NCBI GenBank assembly: GCA_002694985.1
Contig: NZNS01000010.1
Location: forward strand, 457,392 to 521,391
Direction of reading: 5' to 3'
DNA from: Parvibaculum sp.
GTDB lineage: Bacteria > Pseudomonadota > Alphaproteobacteria > Parvibaculales > Parvibaculaceae
Length of the DNA stretch: 64,000 bases
Part shown: piece by piece, positions 26,191-34,363 of the stretch
How the letters are laid out: each line of letters begins with the position of its first letter
Numbering within the stretch: the stretch's first letter is position 1
Position numbers and translations under genes: made by a program
The notes under the pieces: generated by a model
What the model was told of the DNA's origin: nothing
The model's database searches: none
What the model saw: only the letters and a program-made list of their open reading frames with translations

Positions 26191-27426
26191 ATGGGCGTGA
26201 CGCTGCCGAAGCGGGGCACCGAATGGGGCAAGCTGAAAACCGAGATGGAGGCGCGCGGTTCCCATGACGTCAAATGGCGTGACGGGAAAACCGCCGTCTA
26301 CGTCTTCAATGCCGGCCCGGATGTCGCTCAGGTCCAGAAGGAGGCCTACACGATGTTCATGTCGGAAAACGGCCTCGGCCCGATGGCCTTTCCGAGCCTG
26401 AAGCAAATGGAGGAGGAAGTGGTCCAGATGGGCCTCACCCTGCTTCACGGGCCGGAAGGCGCGGCCGGCAATATCACATCGGGCGGCACGGACTCGATCA
26501 CGATGGCTGTGAAGACCGCGCGCGACTACGCCCGCAAGGAACGAGGGTTCAAGGGCCAATGCAACATCGTCGCGCCCTGGTCGGCGCATCCCGCCTTCGA
26601 CAAGGCGGCGAAGCTGATGGAGCTTGAGATCCGCCGCATCCCCTGCGTCGACCTTCTGGCCGATGTCGCGGCGATGGAAAAGGCGGTCGATAGCAACACC
26701 ATCATGATCGTCGGTTCCGCCCCCTGCTTTCCCTATGGTCTCATCGACCCGATCGAAGCGCTCGGTACGCTGGCGGAGAAAAAAAAGCTCTGGCTCCATG
26801 TCGATGCCTGTGTCGGCGGCTATATCGCGCCCTTCGTGCGCATGAATGGCGGCGACGTGCCGCCCTTCGACTTTGAAGTGCCAGGCGTCATGTCGATGTC
26901 CGCCGACCTTCACAAATATGGCTACTGCGCCAAGGGCGCTTCCACCGTTCTCTTCCGCTCTGAAGAACTTCGTGCGCACATGATTTTCGATTGTGCTGAC
27001 TGGCCAGGCGGACGGATGGTCACGCCGACCCTTGCGGGCACGCGACCGGGCGGTGCCATTGCGGCGGCCTGGGCGGTGATGAATTTTCTGGGCGAGGAAG
27101 GTTACCGCGCGAAGCACAAACAGGTGACGAATGCGCGTGAGACCATCGAAGCGGGCATCGCGAAGCTCGGCTTCCGTGTTCTCGGCCGCCCGCAGCTCGG
27201 CATCGTCTCCTTCACACACGACGAAGTCGATCCCTTCGCCGTCTGGGGCAAGCTCTTCGAGCGCGGCTGGTTCACCAGCCTCACCACCGAGCCGAAAGGC
27301 CTCCACCTGATGCTCTCGCCCTTCCATGAGAACGTGACCGGCACCTATCTCACCGATCTCGAATGGGCGCTAGGCGAGGTCAAGGCCGGCAATGAAGGCG
27401 AGAAGCGCGAGGCGCGCTACAGCTAG
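26191..27426 (+). CDS. Sphingosine-1-phosphate-lyase-like PLP decarboxylase/aldolase
   Basis: The 411-residue group II PLP enzyme shows SAHPAFDKAAKL (His133 stacking on PLP), HVDACVGGYIAPF (Asp205 on the pyridine N) and SADLHKYGYCAKGAS, with Lys242 as the Schiff-base lysine. The set matches sphingosine-phosphate lyases and related bacterial proteins rather than glutamate decarboxylases. It would cleave a phosphorylated amino-alcohol or decarboxylate an amino acid in the cytoplasm. There is no N-terminal membrane helix as in eukaryotic SPL. GGAGGAAG precedes the ATG. No sphingolipid synthesis genes lie nearby. Confidence 0.82.
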   Translation: MGVTLPKRGTEWGKLKTEMEARGSHDVKWRDGKTAVYVFNAGPDVAQVQKEAYTMFMSENGLGPMAFPSLKQMEEEVVQMGLTLLHGPEGAAGNITSGGTDSITMAVKTARDYARKERGFKGQCNIVAPWSAHPAFDKAAKLMELEIRRIPCVDLLADVAAMEKAVDSNTIMIVGSAPCFPYGLIDPIEALGTLAEKKKLWLHVDACVGGYIAPFVRMNGGDVPPFDFEVPGVMSMSADLHKYGYCAKGASTVLFRSEELRAHMIFDCADWPGGRMVTPTLAGTRPGGAIAAAWAVMNFLGEEGYRAKHKQVTNARETIEAGIAKLGFRVLGRPQLGIVSFTHDEVDPFAVWGKLFERGWFTSLTTEPKGLHLMLSPFHENVTGTYLTDLEWALGEVKAGNEGEKREARYS

Positions 27427-27501
27427 CCCGACATGAGCAGAGCCCGCCTCTCCCCGGGGGAAGGAGAAACGGGCTCAAATTACTCATACGCAACTAGTCA
27501 C

Positions 27502-27551
27502 CGGGGACATATAAAATCAACGTCCCCGCGACCGATTAGTTCCCGGTCGCG
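27502..27551. other. Two overlapping stem-loops at the lipoprotein stop codon
   Basis: CGCGACCG (27527-27534) pairs with CGGTCGCG (27544-27551); this stem straddles the lipoprotein stop. CGGGGAC (27502-27508) pairs with GTCCCCG (27522-27528). The two share bases 27527-27528, so they are alternative folds. They may act as a 3' stability or termination element for the lipoprotein mRNA; no T-run follows. Confidence 0.4.
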
Positions 27552-27727
27552 TCGTCGATGCCTTCACCCATTTCCTCGGCCGGGCCGTCATCGAACATCG
27601 AGCCCTGATCCGCGGCCTGATCCAGTTCCTCACCCGCCTCTTCCATGGGGCCTTCGTCGTCGCATGCGGCCAGACCGCCCGCGAGCGGGAGGATCAGGGC
27701 AATGCCGAAGAGAGTCTTGCGCAACAT
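27536..27727 (-). CDS. Small acidic lipoprotein
   Basis: The 63-residue product starts MLRKTLFGIALILPLAGGLA and has a lipobox LAAC with Cys near residue 21. The mature part is very acidic (DDEGPMEEAGEELDQAADQ, then GSMFDDGPAEEMGEG). Cleavage by Lsp and lipidation would place it in the inner or outer membrane facing the periplasm. No family is recognised. Neighbours give no clue; the gene is convergent with the PLP lyase. Confidence 0.65.
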   Translation of the reverse strand: MLRKTLFGIALILPLAGGLAACDDEGPMEEAGEELDQAADQGSMFDDGPAEEMGEGIDDATGN

Positions 27728-28007
27728 GAATAGTCTCCGTCTGTGGTGACAGGTCCGGCGCGTCATGCGCCGGGACAGTGTGGCCGGCAGCAAAACCGCC
27801 GTGCCGGGTCGGAAGAGAGAACGCCCGGTTTTCATCCGGGTTCCATAGGAGTTCCATAAAATGCCTGACGCAGGGGCAGCCTCCCCGCCGTCCGGGCAGG
27901 GCCCGATTATGGGCTTACCGAGCCCCGATTGCCATTTTCGCCAGCGGTCATGCTGCTACACTCCCCTGAAACAACCTAAAACAAGAAAGTCACCTGGGGA
28001 GGAGACG

Positions 28008-29558
28008 ATGGGCGGAGCGACAATTACTTCCGGCAAGCGCGTGGCCGAAAATGCTGCACTTCAGGAGCGGGCGGCCCGCGCCGCCAGCGGCCTCAAAAGT
28101 CTCGGCATCGGGCCGGGCGACGTGATCGCGGTCTATCTGCGCAACGATTTTCCTTTCATGGAGGCCTCCGCAGCCGCCGGGCTCATCGGTGCCTATTCGA
28201 CCCCCGTCAACTGGCACAACTCGCCGGATGAGGCGCACTACATCTTCGAGAATTCGGGCGCCAAGGCCATCGTCATCCATGCCGATCTCTGGCGCGGCAT
28301 CGAGAAGGCGATCCCCAAGGATGTACCGGTCTTCGTCGTCGAGACGCCGCCCGAGATCGTCTCGGCCTACGGATTGTCACCGGACGACGCGCAACTTCCG
28401 CCGGGCACGCAGAGCTGGAACGAATGGCTCGCGCAGTTCCCGCCCATCGAGGCAGGCGCCGCCGAGCCACCCGGCTCCATGATCTACACATCCGGCACCA
28501 CCGGCCATCCGAAGGGTGTCCGTCGCGCGCCGCCCACGGCAGAGCAAGCCGTTGCCGGGGCCTCGATCATCGGCAAGGTGATGGGCTTCAATGCAAGCTA
28601 TGGCGAGCCGCAGGAGATGGTCACCGTCATCACCGGCCCGATGTATCACTCCGCGCCCAATGCCTACGGGCTCTATGCTTTCCGCGTCGGCGCGAACATC
28701 ATCCTTCAGCCGCGTTTCGACCCGGAAGAACTGCTGCAGATGATCGAACGCCACAAGGTCACGCATCTTCACATGGTGCCGACCATGTTCGTGCGCCTCC
28801 TGAAATTGCCGGACGAAGTGAAGAGAAAATACGATCTCTCCTCGCTGCGTTTCGTCGTTCATGCCGCCGCGCCCTGCCCGGTTCACGTCAAGCAGGCGAT
28901 GATCGAGTGGTGGGGGCCCGTCATCAACGAGTATTATGGCGGCACGGAAACCGGCGCCGTCGTCTTCTGCGATTCGGAAGAATACCTCGCCCATCCCGGC
29001 ACCGTCGGCAAGGCGATCGACGATGCGAAGGTCATGGTGATCGACGAGGACGGCAAGGAGCTCACGCATGGCGCGACCGGCGAGATCGTCTGCCGCACTT
29101 CCACCATTCCCGACTTCACCTACCACGGCGACGACGAGAAACGCCGCAACTCGGAAAAGGCCGGCCTCATCGCGCTTGGCGATGTCGGCTATCTCGACGA
29201 GGACGGCTTTCTCTATCTCTGCGACCGTGCCAAGGACATGGTGATCTCGGGCGGCGTGAATATCTATCCCGCCGAGATCGAGGCCGAACTGCACAAGATG
29301 CCGGGCGTCGGCGATTGCGCCGTCTTCGGCATTCCCGACGAGGAGTTCGGCGAATCCCTCTGCGCCGTCGTCCAGCCCCAGCCGGGCGTGACCCTTCAGG
29401 AGGACGAGGTCCGTTCTTTCCTGCGCGAGCGGGTCGCGAGCTACAAGGTACCCCGGAAAGTCGAGTTCCGCGGCGACCTACCGCGAGAGGATTCCGGGAA
29501 AATATTCAAGCGCAAGCTTCGTGAACCCTATTGGGAAGCCGCCGGACGCAAGATCTGA
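28008..29558 (+). CDS. Acyl-CoA synthetase (AMP-forming)
   Basis: The 516-residue ANL-superfamily enzyme carries the P-loop MIYTSGTTGHPKGVRR, NEYYGGTETGAV (A5), LGDVGYLDEDGFLYLCDRAK (A7/A8 region with the hinge) and the catalytic Lys segment PREDSGKIFKRKLRE at the end. It activates a fatty or aryl acid to acyl-AMP and then acyl-CoA. The ATG at 28008 follows GGGGAGGAG; an upstream in-frame start has no ribosome site. A terminator at 29600 ends the unit. Substrate unknown. Confidence 0.88.
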   Translation: MGGATITSGKRVAENAALQERAARAASGLKSLGIGPGDVIAVYLRNDFPFMEASAAAGLIGAYSTPVNWHNSPDEAHYIFENSGAKAIVIHADLWRGIEKAIPKDVPVFVVETPPEIVSAYGLSPDDAQLPPGTQSWNEWLAQFPPIEAGAAEPPGSMIYTSGTTGHPKGVRRAPPTAEQAVAGASIIGKVMGFNASYGEPQEMVTVITGPMYHSAPNAYGLYAFRVGANIILQPRFDPEELLQMIERHKVTHLHMVPTMFVRLLKLPDEVKRKYDLSSLRFVVHAAAPCPVHVKQAMIEWWGPVINEYYGGTETGAVVFCDSEEYLAHPGTVGKAIDDAKVMVIDEDGKELTHGATGEIVCRTSTIPDFTYHGDDEKRRNSEKAGLIALGDVGYLDEDGFLYLCDRAKDMVISGGVNIYPAEIEAELHKMPGVGDCAVFGIPDEEFGESLCAVVQPQPGVTLQEDEVRSFLRERVASYKVPRKVEFRGDLPREDSGKIFKRKLREPYWEAAGRKI

Positions 29559-29599
29559 CTTTTCCGGCATCATCTGGTGCCGAGCAAGGCAGGCGCGAA

Positions 29600-29628
29600 A
29601 AGGGGCGGGAAACCGCCCCTTATTTTTT
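29600..29628 (+). terminator. Rho-independent terminator
   Basis: AAGGGGCGG pairs with CCGCCCCTT around a GAAA loop, followed by ATTTTTT. It ends the acyl-CoA synthetase transcript 42 bp after the stop. Confidence 0.9.
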
Positions 29629-29676
29629 GGGTGCAGTGCGGCAGAATGTCTCGCCGCATCGCAAAATATTCATGCG

Positions 29677-29691
29677 CTGACATCTTGTCAG
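29677..29691. promoter_or_regulatory. Inverted repeat upstream of small membrane protein gene
   Basis: CTGACA and TGTCAG form a perfect 6-bp inverted repeat with TCT between them, 125 bp upstream of the ATG at 29816 in an AT-richer spacer. It could be an operator; no matching regulator is identified. Confidence 0.3.
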
Positions 29692-29815
29692 TTTGTGCAA
29701 TGCAGCATATCTTCAGTTCAACGAGATAAGAGAATCGCCGGCAAGACGACGGCCCTTCAGGGGGATGGAAACGATCGGGCCGGACTGAATATCACTTGAA
29801 CGAACGAGGTAAGCC

Positions 29816-30037
29816 ATGACTTCCGCACAGCATCTCGCATCCAATGTGGCGGCTCATACGAGGTCTCTTGGTGCCGATATCACGTCCCAGGCTGAACGCC
29901 TCTGGACGGTCGTCAAAACCGTGCCTGCCAAGGCGTTTCGCGGCTTCAACGGTACCGAAGCCTTTGTGGCCGGCGGCTACACACTGCTCTCGCTTTATGC
30001 GGCCGGTTTCGTGGCCTATATCGCCGCCATCTACTGA
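29816..30037 (+). CDS. Small single-pass membrane protein (73 residues)
   Basis: The ATG follows CGAGGTAAGCC, a good ribosome site. The N-terminal half is polar and helical (SNVAAHTRSLGADITSQAER) and the C-terminal half is a membrane helix (GGYTLLSLYAAGFVAYIAAI). The length and layout suggest an inner-membrane protein with a cytoplasmic amphipathic helix. No family recognised. It stands alone between a terminator and the MarR operon. Confidence 0.55.
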   Translation: MTSAQHLASNVAAHTRSLGADITSQAERLWTVVKTVPAKAFRGFNGTEAFVAGGYTLLSLYAAGFVAYIAAIY

Positions 30038-30065
30038 TCGTCTTCCTGAAGGCGACCCGAATTTC

Positions 30066-30094
30066 GGGGTGCGGCGGCCCGTCCGCCGCGCCCC
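30066..30094 (+). terminator. Probable terminator hairpin
   Basis: GGGG-T-GCGGCGG pairs with CCGCCGC-G-CCCC (one T-G pair), loop CCCGT, followed by GCTTGCCTTTTCC. It lies 29 bp after the small membrane gene. The T-run is weak, so efficiency is uncertain. Confidence 0.5.
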
Positions 30095-30170
30095 GCTTGC
30101 CTTTTCCTGCATAGCCTGGTTTTCATCAAATCTGCGCAAGCCCCCTGTCCGGCCTCGATTTTCACCCATA

Positions 30171-30189
30171 TAATAAGCCTTCCTTATTA
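30171..30189. promoter_or_regulatory. Palindromic MarR operator candidate
   Basis: TAATAAG and CTTATTA form a perfect 7-bp inverted repeat around CCTTC, in an AT-rich stretch 39 bp upstream of the marR ATG. MarR proteins bind AT-rich palindromes of 16-20 bp in their own promoters, so this is the likely autorepression site of the marR-emrAB operon. Confidence 0.6.
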
Positions 30190-30227
30190 ACAGGCATACA
30201 CTTCACTCAAGCGAGCGGCTGAAAATC

Positions 30228-30710
30228 ATGAGTAATGACAGGAACCAGAATCCGAATCGCAGCACGGGTTTCCTTCTTCGGGACAATTCCCGCTTCATGA
30301 AAGTGGCATTTTCGGAGCGCGTCAGCGGGCTCACACAAGCGCAATGGGGCGCCCTCGCACAGCTATCACGGCATGAGGGGCTCAATCAGGTCGGTCTTGC
30401 CGATCTTCTCGAAGTTCAGCCCATTACCGTGGCGCGGCTTATCGACAAGCTTGTAAGCCTTGGCATGGTGGAGCGCAGGCCCGATCCCAACGACCGGCGC
30501 GCGCAGCAGCTTTTTCTTACCGACAAGGCGCAGCCGCTGCTCAACCAGATGTGGGACGCTGCCGACGAAATTCTCGATGAGGCCTATGCAGGTTTCAGCG
30601 ATGAAGAAAGAACCATGTTCATAGACATGCTTGTGCGAATGCGTAGCAACCTCGCACGTGTCGCACAGGGCGGAGCGCGCAACCGCGACGTCTTCAGAAA
30701 GGCAAGCTAG
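30228..30710 (+). CDS. MarR-family transcriptional regulator
   Basis: The 160-residue protein has the MarR winged helix: LTQAQWGALAQLSRHEGLNQ, VGLADLLEVQPITVARLIDK as recognition region, and the wing VERRPDPNDRRAQQLFLT with the conserved DxRxxxxxLT pattern. It is the first gene of an operon with emrA (4 bp after its stop) and emrB, and would repress them until a lipophilic toxin binds. A palindrome upstream is its likely operator. Confidence 0.9.
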   Translation: MSNDRNQNPNRSTGFLLRDNSRFMKVAFSERVSGLTQAQWGALAQLSRHEGLNQVGLADLLEVQPITVARLIDKLVSLGMVERRPDPNDRRAQQLFLTDKAQPLLNQMWDAADEILDEAYAGFSDEERTMFIDMLVRMRSNLARVAQGGARNRDVFRKAS

Positions 30711-30714
30711 AAAA

Positions 30715-31809
30715 ATGTCCGATCTGTCTGCGGGACGGAGCGAGCGTTTGCGCGCGCGCTTCCGGCAACTCGTTTCATCTCGCCTGCGTCCGATCCTGAT
30801 GATCGGCATTCCCGCTATCGTCATTCTTGCAGGCGTTTTCTGGTTCCTTGCCGGCGGGCAATATGTCAGCACCGACAATGCCTATGTGAAGGCCGACACG
30901 GTAGCGGTCAGCCCCAAGGTCTCCGGCACCATCGAGGAAGTCTTCGTTCAGGAAAACCAGATGGTCGAAGCGGGCGAGCCTCTTTTCCGGCTCGACCCCG
31001 ACGATTACCGCATTGCGCTCGACGAAGCCGAAGCCCAGCTCCACCAGGCTGCTGCCAAGGTCAAGGGTCAGCAGGCGCGCTACAAGATGACGCTTGAGCG
31101 GATGGATCTCGCCAAGGCCAATGCCGAGTACTATCAGCGTGAATTTGCTCGGCAAAATCAGCTCGCCAAGCGTGACTTTGCCAGCAAGCAGAAGCTCGAC
31201 GAGGCACGCCATAATCTCGAAACGGCAACGCAGCTCGCAAAAGTTCTGGCCGCCAGCATGGGTGAAATCGTCGCCGAACTCGACGGCGCGCCGGAAGCAC
31301 CTGTGGAGCAACATTCTGCCTATCGCGTGGCCCTCGGCGCGCGCGACAATGCCGCTCTCAACCTGAAGCGCACAATCGTTCGCGCTCCCTTTGCGGGCGT
31401 TCTCGGCAAGCAGCCGCAGATCGGCGACACGGTCGCCGCGGGTACGCCCGTCGTCAGCCTCATTTCGCGCGATCACGTCTGGGTCGAGGCCAATTTCAAG
31501 GAAACGCAGCTCACCAACGTTCAGCCCGGCCAGAAGGTTTCCATCGAGATCGACACCTATCCTGGCCATGAATGGGAGGGCGAAGTCGCCTCCATCGCGC
31601 AAGGGACGGGCGCAGAATTCTCGATCCTGCCGGCGCAGAACTCGACAGGGAACTGGGTCAAGGTCGTGCAGCGCATTCCCGTCCGCATCGCAATCGAGCG
31701 CCGCGAGGACGATCCTGCTATCCGCGCGGGCATGAGCTGCGAGGTCGAGATCGATACAGATTCCGGGCCTGTCCGCCACGCCAGCGTGCAAAAAGGCAAG
31801 GCATCGTGA
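30715..31809 (+). CDS. emrA: EmrA/HlyD-type membrane fusion protein of a multidrug efflux pump
   Basis: The 364-residue protein has a cytoplasmic N terminus, one TM helix (residues about 26-46, PILMIGIPAIVILAGVFWFL), biotinyl-lipoyl halves (YVKADTVAVSPKVSGTIEEV and RTIVRAPFAGVLGKQPQIGD), and a helical hairpin between them (about 95-190). It bridges the EmrB pump to an outer-membrane channel. The start ATG 30715 directly precedes MSDLSAGRSERL; the stop overlaps the emrB GTG by four bases. Confidence 0.9.
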   Translation: MSDLSAGRSERLRARFRQLVSSRLRPILMIGIPAIVILAGVFWFLAGGQYVSTDNAYVKADTVAVSPKVSGTIEEVFVQENQMVEAGEPLFRLDPDDYRIALDEAEAQLHQAAAKVKGQQARYKMTLERMDLAKANAEYYQREFARQNQLAKRDFASKQKLDEARHNLETATQLAKVLAASMGEIVAELDGAPEAPVEQHSAYRVALGARDNAALNLKRTIVRAPFAGVLGKQPQIGDTVAAGTPVVSLISRDHVWVEANFKETQLTNVQPGQKVSIEIDTYPGHEWEGEVASIAQGTGAEFSILPAQNSTGNWVKVVQRIPVRIAIERREDDPAIRAGMSCEVEIDTDSGPVRHASVQKGKAS

Positions 31810-33338
31810 ACCCTTCCCTGCAACGACTGATCGTCACGGGCTCCATCATGCTTGCGACGATCATGCAGACGCTCGACTCGACTATTGCGAATGTTGCCCT
31901 GCCTCATATGCAGGGCAGTTTTTCGGCAACCCAGGAACAGATTTCCTGGGTTCTCACCTCCTATATCGTGGCTGCCGCCGTCTTCACGCCGACCACCGGC
32001 TTTCTTGCCTCGCGGTTCGGCCGGCGCAATCTTCTCGCCGCTGCCGTCATCGGCTTCACCGTTACGTCGATGCTTTGCGGCGCGGCTACGAGTATCGAGG
32101 AGATCGTCCTCTTCCGCCTCCTGCAAGGCATGTTCGGCGCGGCGCTGGTGCCGCTGTCGCAGGCAATCCTGCTCGACACCTATCCGCAGGAGCAGCACGG
32201 CTCGGCCATGGCCGTCTGGGGCATGGGCGTCATGGTCGGCCCCATTCTCGGCCCCGCGCTCGGCGGCTGGCTGACGGATACCTATAACTGGCGTTGGGTC
32301 TTCTACATCAATGTCCCGTTCGGCTTGCTCGCGCTCGTAGGTATCTTTGCCGCTAGCAGCGAGCGAGAAGGCGACAGGTCGCGCCGTTTCGACTGGATGG
32401 GTTTTGCCTGGCTCGGTCTTGCCATTGCGAGCCTCCAGATCATGCTCGACCGCGGACAGGTCGAGGACTGGTTCTCATCGACCGAAATCGTCATCGAAGC
32501 CGCCGTCGCCATCCTCGCCTTCTATCTCTTCATCGTCCATTCCATGACGACGAAGAGCCCATTCATAACGCTACACCTCTTCAAGGATCGAAATCTGTGC
32601 GTCGGCCTCGTTCTCATCACGATGGTGGGTGTCATTCTCTTCGCAACGATGGCGTTGCTGCCGCCCTATCTCGAAACACTGATGGGCTATCCCGTCGTTA
32701 CAACCGGCCTCGTTCTCGCGCCGCGCGGTATAGGCACCATGATCGCCATGTTCCTTGTCGGCCGCATCGTGAACCGAGTCGATATTCGCCTCATCATGGC
32801 GTTCGGCTTTCTTCTCACGATCCATTCGCTCTGGGAGATGTCGAACTTCAATCTCTATATCAGCGAAACGACCGTCGTCATGACAGGCGTCATCCAGGGC
32901 TTCGGCCTCGGCTTCATTTTCGTGCCGCTGACGACAGCAACCTTTGCAACACTTTCGCCGGAACTGCGCACCGAGGGCACCAGCCTCTACAGCCTGATGC
33001 GCAATATCGGCTCCAGCGTCGGCATCTCGATCACGCAGGGCCTCATCTCCCGCTACACGCAGGTGAACCACGAGCTTCTGTCGCGGAATGTCTCCGAACT
33101 AAATCCCTTGCTCCGGCCCGATCAGGCCCCGCCCGGCTGGGATGTCGGCACCGCGCAGGGGCTGGCAATGGCGGAAAGCGAAGTCACAAGGCAGGCCGCG
33201 TCCATCGCCTATCTGAATGACTTCAAACTGATGATGTACATGACGATCTTCGCCCTGCCGCTGCTGCTTCTGCTGCGGGTAAAAAAGAACGGTGCCGCCG
33301 AAGGTGGCGCGCCCGCAGCCGCCGCCCATCTCGACTAG
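31806..33338 (+). CDS. emrB: EmrB-type MFS multidrug exporter (DHA2, 14 TMS)
   Basis: The 510-residue protein starts at a GTG overlapping the emrA stop (GTGA), with AAGGCAAGG ahead. It has the DHA2 opening TIMQTLDSTIANVALPHMQG, MFS motif FLASRFGRRNLL, motif C MVGPILGPALGGWL and about 14 hydrophobic helices. It uses the proton gradient to expel hydrophobic toxins through EmrA and an outer-membrane channel. No TolC-like gene lies in the operon, so the channel is elsewhere. Confidence 0.9.
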   Translation: MNPSLQRLIVTGSIMLATIMQTLDSTIANVALPHMQGSFSATQEQISWVLTSYIVAAAVFTPTTGFLASRFGRRNLLAAAVIGFTVTSMLCGAATSIEEIVLFRLLQGMFGAALVPLSQAILLDTYPQEQHGSAMAVWGMGVMVGPILGPALGGWLTDTYNWRWVFYINVPFGLLALVGIFAASSEREGDRSRRFDWMGFAWLGLAIASLQIMLDRGQVEDWFSSTEIVIEAAVAILAFYLFIVHSMTTKSPFITLHLFKDRNLCVGLVLITMVGVILFATMALLPPYLETLMGYPVVTTGLVLAPRGIGTMIAMFLVGRIVNRVDIRLIMAFGFLLTIHSLWEMSNFNLYISETTVVMTGVIQGFGLGFIFVPLTTATFATLSPELRTEGTSLYSLMRNIGSSVGISITQGLISRYTQVNHELLSRNVSELNPLLRPDQAPPGWDVGTAQGLAMAESEVTRQAASIAYLNDFKLMMYMTIFALPLLLLLRVKKNGAAEGGAPAAAAHLD

Positions 33339-33402
33339 GTGTCCGCTACCCATTGAAGTTCGCCGCCCAAGGGTCCAATCTGCCGCCAAAACCGGAGGAA
33401 AG

Positions 33403-34311
33403 ATGCCCGTTCAGATCCCCTATGTCCGCGAAATCGAGTTCGAATATGGCGACTGCGATCAGGTATCGCCGCTGATCCGCCGCGTCGTCGCGAACAATCC
33501 ATCCGCCTTCACCTACAAGGGCACGGGCACCTATATCATCGGCAAGGGCGAGGTTGCCGTGGTCGATCCCGGCCCCCTGCTCAATGAGCATGTCGGAGCG
33601 TTGATGCGCGCCCTCGAAGGCGAGACCGTCACCCATATCCTCATCACTCATACGCATAGCGATCACTCGCCCGCCGCCGCGCCCCTGAAGGCACTCACCG
33701 GCGCGGAGACCTATGCCTATGGGCCGCATGGCTCGGGCCAGCTCAACACCCCGGACGATGTCCAGGTCGAGGAAGACGGCGACACGGCTTTTGTGCCAGA
33801 TTTCGAGATCCGCCACGGCGACGTGATCGAAGGCAATGGCTGGACGGTCGAATGTGTCTACACGCCGGGCCATACATCGAACCATATGTGCTTCGCGCTT
33901 CAGGAAGAAAAGGCGCTCTTCAGCGGCGATCACGTCATGGGCTGGTCGACCAGCATCGTCAGTCCGCCCGATGGCAACATGGAGCAGTACATGGCTTCGC
34001 TTCGCCTGCTTCTTGAGCGCGACGATGAAGTCTATTGGCCGACGCATGGCCCCGCGATCACCGATCCCAAGCCGATCGTGCGCTCCTTCATCGAACATCG
34101 CGAAGACCGTGAGCGCCAGATCATGGAACAGCTCGCCGCCGGCCACACGCGCATTCAGGACATGGTGCCGATCATGTATGCCGCCGTCGACAAGCGGCTA
34201 TACCCGGCTGCCGCGCGCTCCGTCTTCGCTCATATGGAGCACCTCGTCGCAACCGGTGCCGTCGTAACAAAAGGCAAGCCCACCCTCGGCGGCGACTACT
34301 GGCTGGCTTAG
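33403..34311 (+). CDS. Metallo-beta-lactamase-fold hydrolase (LACTB2/glyoxalase II-like)
   Basis: The 302-residue protein has the zinc motif THTHSDHSPAA (HxHxDH), a later GHTSNHMCF His, and SGDHVMGWS with the bridging Asp. A C-terminal winged-helix-like part (MVPIMYAAVDKRLYPAAARS) matches the LACTB2-type extension. The start ATG 33403 follows CCGGAGGAA. It sits downstream of emrB by 64 bp but is probably independent. The thioester or nuclease-like substrate is unknown. Compare the second MBL gene at 55735-56790. Confidence 0.82.
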   Translation: MPVQIPYVREIEFEYGDCDQVSPLIRRVVANNPSAFTYKGTGTYIIGKGEVAVVDPGPLLNEHVGALMRALEGETVTHILITHTHSDHSPAAAPLKALTGAETYAYGPHGSGQLNTPDDVQVEEDGDTAFVPDFEIRHGDVIEGNGWTVECVYTPGHTSNHMCFALQEEKALFSGDHVMGWSTSIVSPPDGNMEQYMASLRLLLERDDEVYWPTHGPAITDPKPIVRSFIEHREDRERQIMEQLAAGHTRIQDMVPIMYAAVDKRLYPAAARSVFAHMEHLVATGAVVTKGKPTLGGDYWLA

Positions 34312-34320
34312 AAAAACCGG

Positions 34321-34350
34321 TGTCACCCCGGCTTTCGCCGGGATAACACA
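34321..34350. repeat. Dispersed palindromic repeat, family A
   Basis: A 30-base unit starts TGTCACCCCGGC, has TTTC at its centre and ends GCCGGGATAACACA. Arms CCCGGC and GCCGGG form a short stem. Related pieces occur at about 61036-61057 and 62951-62970. It lies between convergent genes and may also help terminate transcription. Confidence 0.6.
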
Positions 34351-34363
34351 TCTGTTTTGCCTC

